Notes under the pieces: generated by a model
What the model was told of the DNA's origin: nothing
The model's database searches: none
The model's input: only the letters and a program-made list of their open reading frames with translations
Translations under genes and position numbers: made by a program
Shown: positions 10,203 through 17,906 of the stretch, piece after piece
Numbering within the stretch: the stretch's first letter is position 1
Layout: each line of letters opens with the position of its first letter
NCBI RefSeq assembly: GCF_000374525.1
Contig: NZ_KB894571.1
Coordinates: 372,001 to 436,000 of the forward strand
Direction: 5' to 3'
DNA length: 64,000 bases
From: Amorphus coralli DSM 19760
GTDB taxonomy: Bacteria; Pseudomonadota; Alphaproteobacteria; Rhizobiales; Amorphaceae

Positions 10203-10236
10203 TCTGGATTCCCCCACTTGCGGGAGTGAACGGAGG
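10203..10236 (-). repeat. Diverged A-type palindromic repeat
   Basis: CTGGATTCCCCCACTTGCGG followed by GAGTGAACGGAGG is a degraded copy of the A module (consensus CTCCGCTCATTCCCGC-GAAA-GCGGGAATCCA) on the minus strand. It is the first recognisable repeat to the right of the ATPase gene. Confidence 0.55.
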
Positions 10237-10284
10237 ATGGAGTTGCTCCGGTGACACGACCACACCCTTGCCGAACCTCTCCCA

Positions 10285-10490
10285 CCAGCGCGCAACCGCG
10301 CGCCGGCCGGTCAGGCCGCCCTCGCGGAGCCGGTGCGCGCCAGCGCACTCGGCGTGAGCGGAAAACAAATCAGGCAGCAAACTCCACGCGAGCGGACCAT
10401 AACCTCCCCCCACACTTATCCCCGCCCCAAATCCTCCCGTATCCTGCCCGTGTCGCTTGACCCGCTGGGAGCCGTGCCGGACCGACCGTC
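10285..10490 (+). repeat. D-C-E composite repeat, copy 1
   Basis: The order is D (CAGCGCGCAACCGCGCGCCG), C (GCCGCCCTCGCGGAGCCGGT...GGCGTGAGCGGAAAACAAAT) and E (CTTATCCCCGCCCC ... TGTCGCTTGACCCGCTGGGA, ending CCGGACCGACCG). The C-E part recurs at 10890-11062, about 573-575 bases downstream, with a few substitutions. D-C recurs near 12145-12230 and 60060-60135. Confidence 0.75.
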
Positions 10491-10588
10491 CCATGGCCCC
10501 GGCCCGGTTTCCGTTGGAAACCAAGCCAAGTCTTCAAGCCGCATTTTCGTAAGTGGCTCAGGAGCGATAAGCACGGCCGCTCTACAAA

Positions 10589-10622
10589 CTCCGCTCATTC
10601 CCGCGAAAGCGGGAATCCATAG
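10589..10622 (+). repeat. A-type palindromic repeat (A1)
   Basis: CTCCGCTCATTCCCGCGAAA continues to GCGGGAATCCATAG: an 8-bp perfect stem (ATTCCCGC/GCGGGAAT) with a GAAA loop. It forms an inverted pair with the copy at 10717-10750. Confidence 0.85.
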
Positions 10623-10716
10623 TGAGATGGCGGCGGGCGTGGGCGGTCGCGACGTCCGTGCTGTTGGGCTGCCTTCCGCTGACCCAACCTCCGGGCCGGC
10701 AGTCCCCCTCGAGGCC

Positions 10717-10750
10717 CTATGGATTCCCGCTTTCGCGGGAATGAGCGGAG
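10717..10750 (-). repeat. A-type palindromic repeat (A2), inverted partner of A1
   Basis: CTATGGATTCCCGCTTTCGC continues to GGGAATGAGCGGAG, the exact reverse complement of A1 over 34 bases. A1 and A2 together bracket 94 bases and could fold into a long stem. Confidence 0.85.
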
Positions 10751-10829
10751 GCCGGGGCTGGCGCCTACGCTCACTCGCACAGCCTACCCGTATTGCACCC
10801 ACTAGCGCGCGACGGCGCGCCGGCCTCGA

Positions 10830-10874
10830 GCAATTCCAGCAAAAGTGCTCTTGCGGTTTTGCGTCCGGAATTGC
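10830..10874 (+). repeat. B-type palindromic repeat
   Basis: GCAATTCC and GGAATTGC form the arms, with an inner AAAAGTGCTCTTGCGGTTTT core. It has the same architecture as the units after the stop codons at 3404 and 5823, but with different outer arms. Confidence 0.8.
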
Positions 10875-10885
10875 GGCCCAAACAA

Positions 10886-11062
10886 ACTAGGCCGCCCTCG
10901 CGGAGCCGATGCGCGCAGCGCATTTGGCGTGAGCGGAAAACAAATCGGGCCGCACACTCGGCGTGAGCGCACCAATCTCCCCCCACTTATCCCCGCCCCC
11001 TCTCCCTCCCGTATCCTCTCCCCTGTCGCTTGACCCGCTGGGAGCCGTGCCGGACCGACCGC
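10886..11062 (+). repeat. C-E composite repeat, copy 2
   Basis: GCCGCCCTCGCGGAGCCGAT opens the C module. It is followed by an E module (CTTATCCCCGCCCCC ... TGTCGCTTGACCCGCTGGGA, ending CCGGACCGACCG) matching 10316-10490. Confidence 0.75.
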
Positions 11063-11250
11063 CACGTGGGTTGAGGGCCTGACGGCCTGGCTGCGGCCCG
11101 TGTAACGGGCGGGCGGGCTGGGTGTGCCGATGGCGTGTGGCGTCCGCCGGGACGAAAGGCGGGACGCGCCGTGCATGGCCTCGAAGACGCGGTTCTCGCG
11201 AACCGCCCTAGTAGAGGTATTCGCGACTGCGCGGCGTCCGCTTCCCGGTG

Positions 11251-11283
11251 GAGGGGTGGCAAGGTCCGATCCCTTGCACCCTC
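11251..11283 (+). other. Long imperfect hairpin in the repeat-free segment
   Basis: GAGGGGTGGCAAGG pairs with CCTTGCACCCTC around a TCCGATC loop, with small bulges. It lies in 11075-11440, the only part of the block without modules A-E. I cannot assign it to a known RNA family; an unknown small RNA or a DNA hairpin is possible. Confidence 0.35.
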
Positions 11284-11447
11284 GGAAGATGGGTGGCTGC
11301 ATCGGTTCGAACGTCAGGGTGGGGCGCCGAAGGGCGACCGAACATAATTCAATCGGATGGCCGCCGTTTTGCGCCCCACCGATCCCTGCTCTTTGAAACT
11401 CCGGCCGGATGCGGCGCGGGGGTGATGGCGCGTGGCCGTGCCACACA

Positions 11448-11655
11448 CTCCGCTCATTCCCGCGAAGGCGGGAATCCAGGGCTGCGGGCTGAGGCCTGCC
11501 TGTTTACCCCTCGCGCCGAGTGCGCGTACGCGCACCGGCTCCGGGTGGGCGGCCTGAGGTTTTTGAGTCGCAAAGCCGGACGGAAAACCGCAAGGGCACT
11601 TTTCCTGGCTTTGCTCAGGCGGCCGACGGTCGCGCGCTGGTTGGTGCTGTCCGGA
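11448..11655 (+). repeat. 208-bp direct repeat, copy 1 (A, reversed C, reversed B, reversed D)
   Basis: Starts CTCCGCTCATTCCCGCGAAG and ends in TTGGTGCTGTCCGGA. It contains an A palindrome (11448-11479), a reversed C module, a reversed B palindrome (11570-11614) and a reversed D module. Copy 2 lies exactly 246 bases downstream and differs at a small number of positions. Confidence 0.9.
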
Positions 11656-11693
11656 GAGGCAGAGGTTGGTTCACACCGACCGCTGCCTCAAAT

Positions 11694-11901
11694 CTCCGCT
11701 CATTCCCGCGCAGGCGGGAATCCAGGGCTGCGGGCTGAGGCCTGCCTGTTTACCCCTCGCGCCGAGTGCGCGTACGCGCACCGGCTCCGGGTGGGCGGCC
11801 TGAGGTTTTTGAGCCGCAAAGCCGGACGGAAAACCGCAAGGGCACTTTTCCTGGCTTTGCTTGGGCGCCGCGCGGTCGCGCGCTGGTTGGTGCTGTTCCG
11901 G
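11694..11901 (+). repeat. 208-bp direct repeat, copy 2
   Basis: Same order as copy 1: A (11694-11725), reversed C, reversed B (11816-11860), reversed D ending TTGGTGCTGTTCCGGA. The near identity shows a recent duplication or ongoing gene conversion. Confidence 0.9.
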
Positions 11902-11939
11902 ATGGGCGGAAGTCGGTGCTCGGAGGAGCTGCCTTTTTA

Positions 11940-11973
11940 CTCCGCTCATTCCCGCGAAAGCGGGAATCCATAG
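11940..11973 (+). repeat. A-type palindromic repeat
   Basis: CTCCGCTCATTCCCGCGAAA continues to GCGGGAATCCATAG. It is identical to A1 and paired in inverted orientation with the copy at 12063-12096. Confidence 0.85.
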
Positions 11974-12062
11974 TGAATCTCTTTGTGGATAGGCGGAGTG
12001 ATTGGGTCCCGGAGGCTGCACCGCCGTCCAACTCTCATTCCGCATCCGCCACCGGAACGGCC

Positions 12063-12096
12063 CTATGGATCCCCGCCTTCGCGGGGATGAGCGGAG
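12063..12096 (-). repeat. A-type palindromic repeat with compensatory changes
   Basis: CTATGGATCCCCGCCTTCGC continues to GGGGATGAGCGGAG. Relative to the other copies the stem reads ATCCCCGC/GCGGGGAT, so the T-to-C change on one arm is matched on the other arm and pairing is kept. Confidence 0.85.
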
Positions 12097-12144
12097 TGTG
12101 GGGTTGGCGTGGAGGGCAACATGCAGGGCCCAACCGGACTGCAC

Positions 12145-12230
12145 CAACCAGCCGACGACCGTCGGCCGGCCGAAGGCCGCCCTCGCGGAGCCGGTGCGCG
12201 CAAGCGCACTCGGCGTGAGCGAAAAAGAGC
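12145..12230 (+). repeat. D-C composite repeat, copy 3
   Basis: GCACCAACCAGCCGACGACC (D module) is followed by GCCGCCCTCGCGGAGCCGGT and GCACTCGGCGTGAGCGAAAA (C module). It closes the repeat block just before putA. Confidence 0.7.
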
Positions 12231-12242
12231 CCCCGCCCACTG

Positions 12243-12258
12243 AACGTCTGAGGACGTT
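12243..12258 (-). terminator. Short hairpin at the end of putA
   Basis: AACGTC-TGAG-GACGTT is a perfect 6-bp stem that overlaps the last base of the putA stop codon. No T-run follows on the minus strand, so it is a weak terminator at most. Confidence 0.35.
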
Positions 12259-15200
12259 TAACCCGGCAAGTCATCCCCGACGCTCATGAGGGACGCATTG
12301 CCTCCAGCGGCCGTCGTGTTGATGGAGATGACCCGCTCGCAGGCGAAGCGCGACAGGTAGCGCGGGCCGCCGGCCTTGGGACCGGTGCCGGACAGGCCCT
12401 CGCCGCCGAAGGGCTGCACGCCCACCACCGCGCCGATCATGTTGCGGTTGACGTAGAGGTTGCCGGCCCCGGCGCGGCGGCGCATCCACTCCACCGTCGT
12501 GTCGATGCGGGTGTGGAGCCCCATGGTGAGGCCGAAGCCGGTGGCGTTGATGGCGTCCATCACGGCGTCGAGCCTGTCGGCCTTGTAGCGGATGACGTGC
12601 AGGACCGGGCCGAAGACCTCGCTCTTCAGCCGGTCGAGGCTGTCGATCTCGAAGGCGACCGGCGCGACGAAGGTGCCGGCCTGCATGGCGGGCGTGGCGG
12701 GGGCGCGGGCGATGAGCTTGGCCTCCGCCTCCATGCGGGCGATATGGGCCTCCAGGCCCTGCTTCGCCTCCGCGTCGATCACCGGACCGACGTCGGTGGC
12801 AAGGTCCGACGGATCGCCGACGGCGAGTTCGGCCATGGCGCCGGCGAGCATGGTGATGGTGCGCTCGGCGCAGTCCTCCTGGACGAACAGCACCCGGGAG
12901 GCCGAGCAGCGCTGGCCGGCCGACTGGAAGGCGGAGGCGCAGAGGTCGACCACCACCTGCTCGGGCAGCGCGGTGGAATCGACGATCATGGCGTTCTGGC
13001 CGCCGGTTTCCGCGATCAGCGGCACGATGGCGCCGGGCCGCGCCGCCAGCGCCCGGTTGATGATGTGGGCGGTTTCCACCGAGCCGGTGAAGGCGACGCC
13101 GGAGACGCGGGCGTCGGGCAGAAGCACGCCGCCGATCGCCGCGCCGTCGCCGGGCAGGAGATGCAGCACGTCGCCGGGAATGCCGGCCTCGTGCAGCAGT
13201 TCCACGGCGCGGGCCGCCACCAAAGGCGTCTGCTCGGCCGGCTTGGCCAGCACCGCGTTGCCGGCGGCAAGGGCTGCCGAGACCTGGCCGGTGAAGATCG
13301 CCAGCGGGAAGTTCCAGGGCGAGATGCACAGGAACACGCCGCGCCCCGCCAGCCAGTATTCGTCGCGCTCGCCGGTGGGGCCGGGCATCGCCTCCGGCTC
13401 GGCGAAGTCGAGGCGGGCGCGGTGGGCGTAGTAGCGCAGGAAGTCCACCGCCTCGCGCACCTCCGCCACGGCGTCGGCCATGGTCTTGCCGGCCTCGCGC
13501 ACGCAGACGGCGCAGAGCTCGGCCAGGTGGGCTTCGTAGAGGTCGGCGGCCTTCTCGAGGATGGCGGCGCGGGCGTCGGCCGGCGTCGCGTCCCAGCCGG
13601 GGAAGGCGCGGTGGGCCCGGTCCAGCGCCGCCTCGGCCATTTCCGGCGTGGCGTCCACCACCGAGCCGATGATGCGCTGGTGGTCGGCCGGGTCGTGGAC
13701 GATGCGCGTCTCGCCCTCCTGCAGCACGCCGCCGACCGACGGCTGGCCGTGCCAGGGCGTCTCGGCGTGGCGCGCCATGGCGGTGGCGACCGGGGCGAGC
13801 GCCAGCGGGTCGGTCAGGTCGAGGCCGCGGGAGTTGCGCCGCGCCGCGCCGTAGAGGGCCTTGGGCAGCGGGATGTTGGGGTTGGGGTAGGAGACCAGCC
13901 CGCGCGCCTGGGCGACGGGATCGGCGATGATCGCGTCGATGGGCAGCTTCTCGTCCTGGATGCGGTTGACGAAGGAGGAGTTGGCGCCGTTCTCCAGGAG
14001 CCGCCGCACCAGGTAGGCGAGCAGGTCCTCATGGGTGCCGACGGGGGCGTAGATGCGGCACGGCCGGTCTAGCGCCTCCGGGCCGACGACCTGGGCGTAA
14101 AGCGCCTCGCCCATGCCGTGCAGGCGCTGGAACTCGAAGTCGGTGCGGTTGCCGGCGAGCTCCAGGATGGCGGCGACGGTGTGGGCGTTGTGGGTGGCGA
14201 ACTGCGGGTAGAAGGCACCCGGGGCCGCGAGCAGCTTCTTCGCGCAGGCGAGGTAGGAGACGTCGGTCAGCACCTTGCGGGTGAACACGGGATAGCCGTC
14301 CAGGCCGCGCTCCTGGGCCCACTTGATCTCGCTGTCCCAGTAGGCGCCCTTCACCAGCCGCACGCAGAGCCGCCGGCCGGCGCGCCCGGCCAGGTCCTCC
14401 AGCCAGTCGATCAGCGCGAAGCAGCGCTTCTGGTAGGCCTGGATGGCGAGGCCGTAGCCGTCCCAGCCCTTGAGGCGTTCGTCCAGCGCCACCGCCTCGA
14501 TGACGTCGAGGGAGAGATCCAGCCGGTCGGCCTCCTCGGCGTCGACGGTGAAGCCGATGTCCGCCTCCTTCGCCAGCATCGCCAGTTCGGCGAGCCGCGG
14601 CACCAGCTCGGTCATGACCCGCTCGCGCTTGGCGAACTCGTAGCGCGGGTGCAGGGCGGAGAGCTTGACGGAAATGCCGGGCGCCTCGGCCCCGGAGCGG
14701 CTGCCACCGGCCTTGCCGATCGCCTTGATGGCGTCGGCGTAGGAGCGGAAGTACCGGTCGGCGTCCTCCATGGTGCGCGCCGCCTCGCCGAGCATGTCGT
14801 AGGAGTGGCGATAGCCCTCCTTCTCCGCCTCGCGGGCGTTGGCGAGCGCTTCCTTGATGGTACGGCCCATGACGAACTGGCGTCCCATGATGCGCATGGC
14901 CTCGCGCACCGCGCGGCGGATCACTGGCTCGCCGGCCCGGTGGATCAGCCGGCCCAGCACCGCCCGCGCGTCGCGGCCCTCGGTGTCGTCGAGGCGCGCG
15001 ACCCGGCCGGTCAGCATCAGCCCCCAGGTGGAGGCGTTGACGAAGAAGGAGTCCGACTTGCCGAGATGGCTCTCCCACTCCGCCGTGCCGATCTTGTCCT
15101 CGATCAGCCGGTCCACGGTATGAGAGTCCGGCACCCGCAGCATGGCCTCCGCCAGGCACATGAGCACGACGCCCTCCTTTGATGAGAGCTCGTATTCGTG

Positions 15201-15413
15201 CATGAAGGCATCGATGCCGCCGCGCCCGACCCGGCCCGAGCGGACGCCGCGCACCAGCCCGCGAGCCTGTTCGGCGATCCGGTCGACCTGATCCGCCGGC
15301 AGGGTCGCGGCATCGATGAGCCGGCGGGCCATCGCGGTCTCGTCGGCGCGGATGTCCTCGCGCAGTCGACGGCGCAACGGATCGGTCTCAGCAAGCGAGG
15401 TATCGAACAGCAT
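12258..15413 (-). CDS. putA: Bifunctional proline dehydrogenase / L-glutamate gamma-semialdehyde dehydrogenase
   Basis: 1051 residues from the ATG at 15413 (MLFDTSLAET), with GGGAG upstream; the frame is open to 15518 but that part is not PutA-like. The enzyme oxidises proline to glutamate in two channelled steps, passing electrons to the quinone pool and NAD. The proline dehydrogenase barrel covers about residues 70-470 (FAD-site motif RLVKGAYWD at 352-360). The aldehyde dehydrogenase domain covers about 520-1010, with GSVETA, glutamate in AETGGQ (E802) and catalytic C836 in GQRCSA. There is no ribbon-helix-helix domain, so it is not a PutA repressor. It is divergent from a small membrane protein gene, 138 bp apart. 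Confidence 0.96.
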   Translation of the reverse strand: MLFDTSLAETDPLRRRLREDIRADETAMARRLIDAATLPADQVDRIAEQARGLVRGVRSGRVGRGGIDAFMHEYELSSKEGVVLMCLAEAMLRVPDSHTVDRLIEDKIGTAEWESHLGKSDSFFVNASTWGLMLTGRVARLDDTEGRDARAVLGRLIHRAGEPVIRRAVREAMRIMGRQFVMGRTIKEALANAREAEKEGYRHSYDMLGEAARTMEDADRYFRSYADAIKAIGKAGGSRSGAEAPGISVKLSALHPRYEFAKRERVMTELVPRLAELAMLAKEADIGFTVDAEEADRLDLSLDVIEAVALDERLKGWDGYGLAIQAYQKRCFALIDWLEDLAGRAGRRLCVRLVKGAYWDSEIKWAQERGLDGYPVFTRKVLTDVSYLACAKKLLAAPGAFYPQFATHNAHTVAAILELAGNRTDFEFQRLHGMGEALYAQVVGPEALDRPCRIYAPVGTHEDLLAYLVRRLLENGANSSFVNRIQDEKLPIDAIIADPVAQARGLVSYPNPNIPLPKALYGAARRNSRGLDLTDPLALAPVATAMARHAETPWHGQPSVGGVLQEGETRIVHDPADHQRIIGSVVDATPEMAEAALDRAHRAFPGWDATPADARAAILEKAADLYEAHLAELCAVCVREAGKTMADAVAEVREAVDFLRYYAHRARLDFAEPEAMPGPTGERDEYWLAGRGVFLCISPWNFPLAIFTGQVSAALAAGNAVLAKPAEQTPLVAARAVELLHEAGIPGDVLHLLPGDGAAIGGVLLPDARVSGVAFTGSVETAHIINRALAARPGAIVPLIAETGGQNAMIVDSTALPEQVVVDLCASAFQSAGQRCSASRVLFVQEDCAERTITMLAGAMAELAVGDPSDLATDVGPVIDAEAKQGLEAHIARMEAEAKLIARAPATPAMQAGTFVAPVAFEIDSLDRLKSEVFGPVLHVIRYKADRLDAVMDAINATGFGLTMGLHTRIDTTVEWMRRRAGAGNLYVNRNMIGAVVGVQPFGGEGLSGTGPKAGGPRYLSRFACERVISINTTAAGGNASLMSVGDDLPG

Positions 15414-15551
15414 GCAAGCTCCCGGGGAAACGAAACGGGGTTCGGGCGTCCGCCCGCCATCGTGTCTGGTCGTACACGCCGACGCAATGCGCAGCGGTGC
15501 GATCGGCCGCGCTGTCACCCCCGCAATCGCCGGGACGGGCCGGGGCGCGGC

Positions 15552-15710
15552 ATGACGAAGATCGTTTCATTTCTCATCGTGCTGGCGATGATCGTCCAGG
15601 TCATCCGGCCGTTCGACGTGCCGGGGTTCCGCAAGAGGGCCGATGCCTGGAAGCTGGTGCTGGTCGGCATTGCGCTGGTCCTGGTCACGGCGGTGATCCG
15701 GCCGGACTAG
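15552..15710 (+). CDS. 52-residue membrane protein
   Basis: MTKIVSFLIVLAMIVQVIRP begins a hydrophobic helix, then a short basic loop (GFRKRADAWK) and a second helix (LVLVGIALVLVTAVI). Two membrane segments are therefore predicted with the loop in the cytoplasm by the positive-inside rule. It is divergently transcribed from putA, but no function can be assigned. Small size makes the call moderate; the clean start and two well-formed helices support it. Confidence 0.6.
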   Translation: MTKIVSFLIVLAMIVQVIRPFDVPGFRKRADAWKLVLVGIALVLVTAVIRPD

Positions 15711-15802
15711 CGGCCACGCGTTTCCCGCCGCGTGAAACAAATCCGGGTCGGTGGGCATTGACTGCTCACACCATCGTGAGCCACCGCACCGGAACCGCCG
15801 CC

Positions 15803-16429
15803 ATGCTGACTTGGGTCGAGACCAACAGCGCAAGCCTGAACGTCTTCATCAATCTTGCCATGCTGGCCGTGTGGTTCATCTACCTGCATCTGCTGCTGTT
15901 CGCCTACATCCGGCAGCGCAAGCCGAAGATCCTGATCAACCGCGGCAGCGGGGTTGGCCTGAACGCCCATTGCCTGGTCAGCAACATGAGCCAGGAACCG
16001 ATCTACGTCCAAAGCATCCTCGCGGTCCTCAATAAGGACGACGACAGCTGGATGATGGCCGTGACCGACGTGGAGTCGCTGGACAGAGAGAATGGCGACA
16101 CCACGGGCAAGAGCGGCACCAACCAGGGCCCGCTCAGCCAGGGCCACTACATGGATATCGGAACGCTCGGAAATCTCGTCGAGCGCACACGGCAGGCCAC
16201 CGACCTGCCCGACACCGACGAGGCTCCCTCGAAGGTCTTCGACACGTTCGAAATCATCGTGGTGGCGGCCCACGGCCCGGAGAACCTCGCAATCGGCGCG
16301 AAACGCACCTTCCGCTTTCACGCCGAGGCGGACAGCGACAACATCGTTCCGGAGACGGTCGAGACGAAACAGATCTCCAGCCCCTGGGAACGACGCCGTG
16401 TTCACCGGCTGCTCCACGAGCACCTCTAG
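15803..16429 (+). CDS. Hypothetical protein with one N-terminal membrane segment
   Basis: 208 residues from the ATG at 15803; a GTG at 15776 would add nine residues. A single strong hydrophobic segment at about residues 14-34 (FINLAMLAVWFIYLHLLLFA) is followed by a basic stretch and then a soluble domain of about 165 residues, rich in beta-strand-type sequence (FDTFEIIVVAAHG, KRTFRFHAEAD). It is probably a type II or N-in anchored protein with a cytoplasmic domain. I do not recognise the family. It lies 92 bp after the 52-residue membrane protein on the same strand. Confidence 0.7.
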   Translation: MLTWVETNSASLNVFINLAMLAVWFIYLHLLLFAYIRQRKPKILINRGSGVGLNAHCLVSNMSQEPIYVQSILAVLNKDDDSWMMAVTDVESLDRENGDTTGKSGTNQGPLSQGHYMDIGTLGNLVERTRQATDLPDTDEAPSKVFDTFEIIVVAAHGPENLAIGAKRTFRFHAEADSDNIVPETVETKQISSPWERRRVHRLLHEHL

Positions 16430-16595
16430 CGGGCTTTGTCGACGCTGATTCAACAGCTGACCAGACGGGGCTGCGGCGCCCGGCCAACCTGTTGTGCAGG
16501 CTTCATCATCGGCGTTTACCGTGAACCCGCAGCAGACCGAGACACCTTTTCTATATCGGACTAGATTGGTCAGGTTCACATCCTCGGGAGTGAAG

Positions 16596-17537
16596 ATGCC
16601 TTGGTCCGCCGTCCCTCTCCTCTGCGCCGCGATCGTCCTGCTTCCGACCGCGAGCGCGCACGCATGGACCGAACGCGAGCTTATGGTCGGCGACCTGTCG
16701 GGGACGCTCACGCTTCCGATGCCCGGCGCGCGTGGCCCGGCTGCGCTGATCTGGCCTGGTTCCGGCCCGTTCGATCGCGACGGCAACCTGCCGGAAGCCC
16801 GACCCGACATGCTCAAGCTGCTGGCTCATCGGCTCGCGGAAGCAGGCGTCGCCAGCCTCCGGGTCGACAAGCGCGGCATCGGGGCAAGCAAGGGTGCCGT
16901 CGCCCGCGAGGAAGACCTCACCTTCGACAAATCGATTGCCGATGCCGTGGCCTGGATCGACCGTCTCAGGCAGGAGCCGGAGATCGAGGAAGTGGCGCTC
17001 ATCGGCCACAGCGAAGGGGCTCTGGTCGCCACCATGGCTGCACAGCAGCGAGACGTGTCGGCACTGGTTCTGGTTGCCGGGGCTTCCGAACCGGCTCCGG
17101 CGATCATCGCCCGGCAGCTGGAGATGGCTGGCGCGCCAGAGACGCTGCGCCGTGCCTCGGCTCGAATCGCTGCACAGATCGCCGCGGGCCAGACCGTCGA
17201 CCCTGTGCCAGCGGACCTCGCCGCCCTCTACCGGCCGAGTGTCCAACCCTATCTGGCATCCTGGTTCGCCTTAAATCCCGCAGACGAACTGGCCAGCACC
17301 ACCGCCCCCGTCCTGGTCATCCAGGGCACCACCGATCTCCAGACGACGGTAGACGATGCCCACCGCCTTGCCGCGTCGCGGTCCGGCATCGAACTGGTGA
17401 TCCTCAGCGGCATGAACCACATGCTGCGGACGGCTCCAAGCGAGCGCTCCGCCAATCTGGCCACCTATTCCAATCCGACGCTGCCGCTCGCACCAGCCTT
17501 GGCCGAAACGATCGCCGCCTTCCTACGCGCCCGCTGA
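16596..17537 (+). CDS. Secreted alpha/beta hydrolase
   Basis: 313 residues. The ATG at 16596 is preceded by GGGAG (16586-16590) and gives a clean signal peptide (residues 1-23, ending ASAHA). The fold is an alpha/beta hydrolase: oxyanion-hole region WPGSGPFDRDGN near 53, nucleophile elbow GHSEG (S139), acid residue in VLVIQGTTDLQT, and catalytic histidine in SGMNHML. It resembles serine aminopeptidase S33-type esterases (COG1073) with a periplasmic location. The substrate is not predictable. An upstream in-frame start at 16494 lacks a ribosome binding site and would mask the signal peptide. Confidence 0.85.
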   Translation: MPWSAVPLLCAAIVLLPTASAHAWTERELMVGDLSGTLTLPMPGARGPAALIWPGSGPFDRDGNLPEARPDMLKLLAHRLAEAGVASLRVDKRGIGASKGAVAREEDLTFDKSIADAVAWIDRLRQEPEIEEVALIGHSEGALVATMAAQQRDVSALVLVAGASEPAPAIIARQLEMAGAPETLRRASARIAAQIAAGQTVDPVPADLAALYRPSVQPYLASWFALNPADELASTTAPVLVIQGTTDLQTTVDDAHRLAASRSGIELVILSGMNHMLRTAPSERSANLATYSNPTLPLAPALAETIAAFLRAR

Positions 17538-17620
17538 GCTGTTAGGCGCGGGGGTCGGGTGCACCCGGACACTGCCGGCGCTGCCAGCAATGCCCCACGC
17601 GGACCCAGGAGAGTGAAAAG

Positions 17621-17782
17621 ATGCAAAGGCAAGGATCCGTGATGGGGCTCTGGATCGCCATCGGCGCAGGCGTCGGAACCGCCATCGGCGTGGCCTCCGA
17701 CGATATAGCCATATGGCTCGCCGTCGGTATCGGTGCCGGCACGGCCATCGGCGCGGCCTTCTCCGGCCGCAAGCGGGGTTGA
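17621..17782 (+). CDS. 53-residue glycine-zipper membrane microprotein
   Basis: MQRQGSVMGLWIAIGAGVGT opens a 53-residue frame with AGGAGAG placed properly upstream (17608-17614). Two hydrophobic segments each carry small-residue repeats (GAGVGTAIG and GIGAGTAIGAA), separated by SDDIAIW and closed by a basic SGRKRG tail. Glycine-zipper helices of this kind pack tightly in membranes. It could be a small structural or toxic membrane protein; no antitoxin-like partner is seen. Confidence 0.6.
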   Translation: MQRQGSVMGLWIAIGAGVGTAIGVASDDIAIWLAVGIGAGTAIGAAFSGRKRG

Positions 17783-17906
17783 GCATCGCTCGCGGGCGCG
17801 TCACGTCCAGTTGAGACGATCCGGACCTGCGCACCGCCTATAGTGGGAAGCATGCCGGCCCGCCAGTCCCGCGCGCCGCCGACGCATTCGTCCCGCAGGC
17901 TCCGAC

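Larger units (their letters stand above)
10099..12257. other. 2.16-kb gene-free, repeat-dense region
   Basis: No frame here resembles a known protein; the open frames are by-products of high GC. The first 100 bases remain AT-rich and belong with the ATPase gene. The rest is built from at least five repeat modules (called A to E here) in direct and inverted order, with one stretch without recognisable repeats at about 11075-11440. The module positions are listed separately. Confidence 0.8.

Noticed and set aside
10333-10890. Open frames of 60-240 codons within 10100-12260
   Set aside because: They overlap on both strands, run through palindromic repeats, and give Arg/Pro/Gly-rich translations without domains; they are high-GC by-products.
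10589-12096. CRISPR-like array from the recurring ATTCCCGC palindromes
   Set aside because: Spacing is irregular, orientation alternates, and no cas genes are present; these are REP-type palindromes.
17621-17782. Type I toxin-antitoxin system at the glycine-zipper gene
   Set aside because: No convincing antisense RNA promoter or paired hairpin is visible; only the small membrane protein can be supported.
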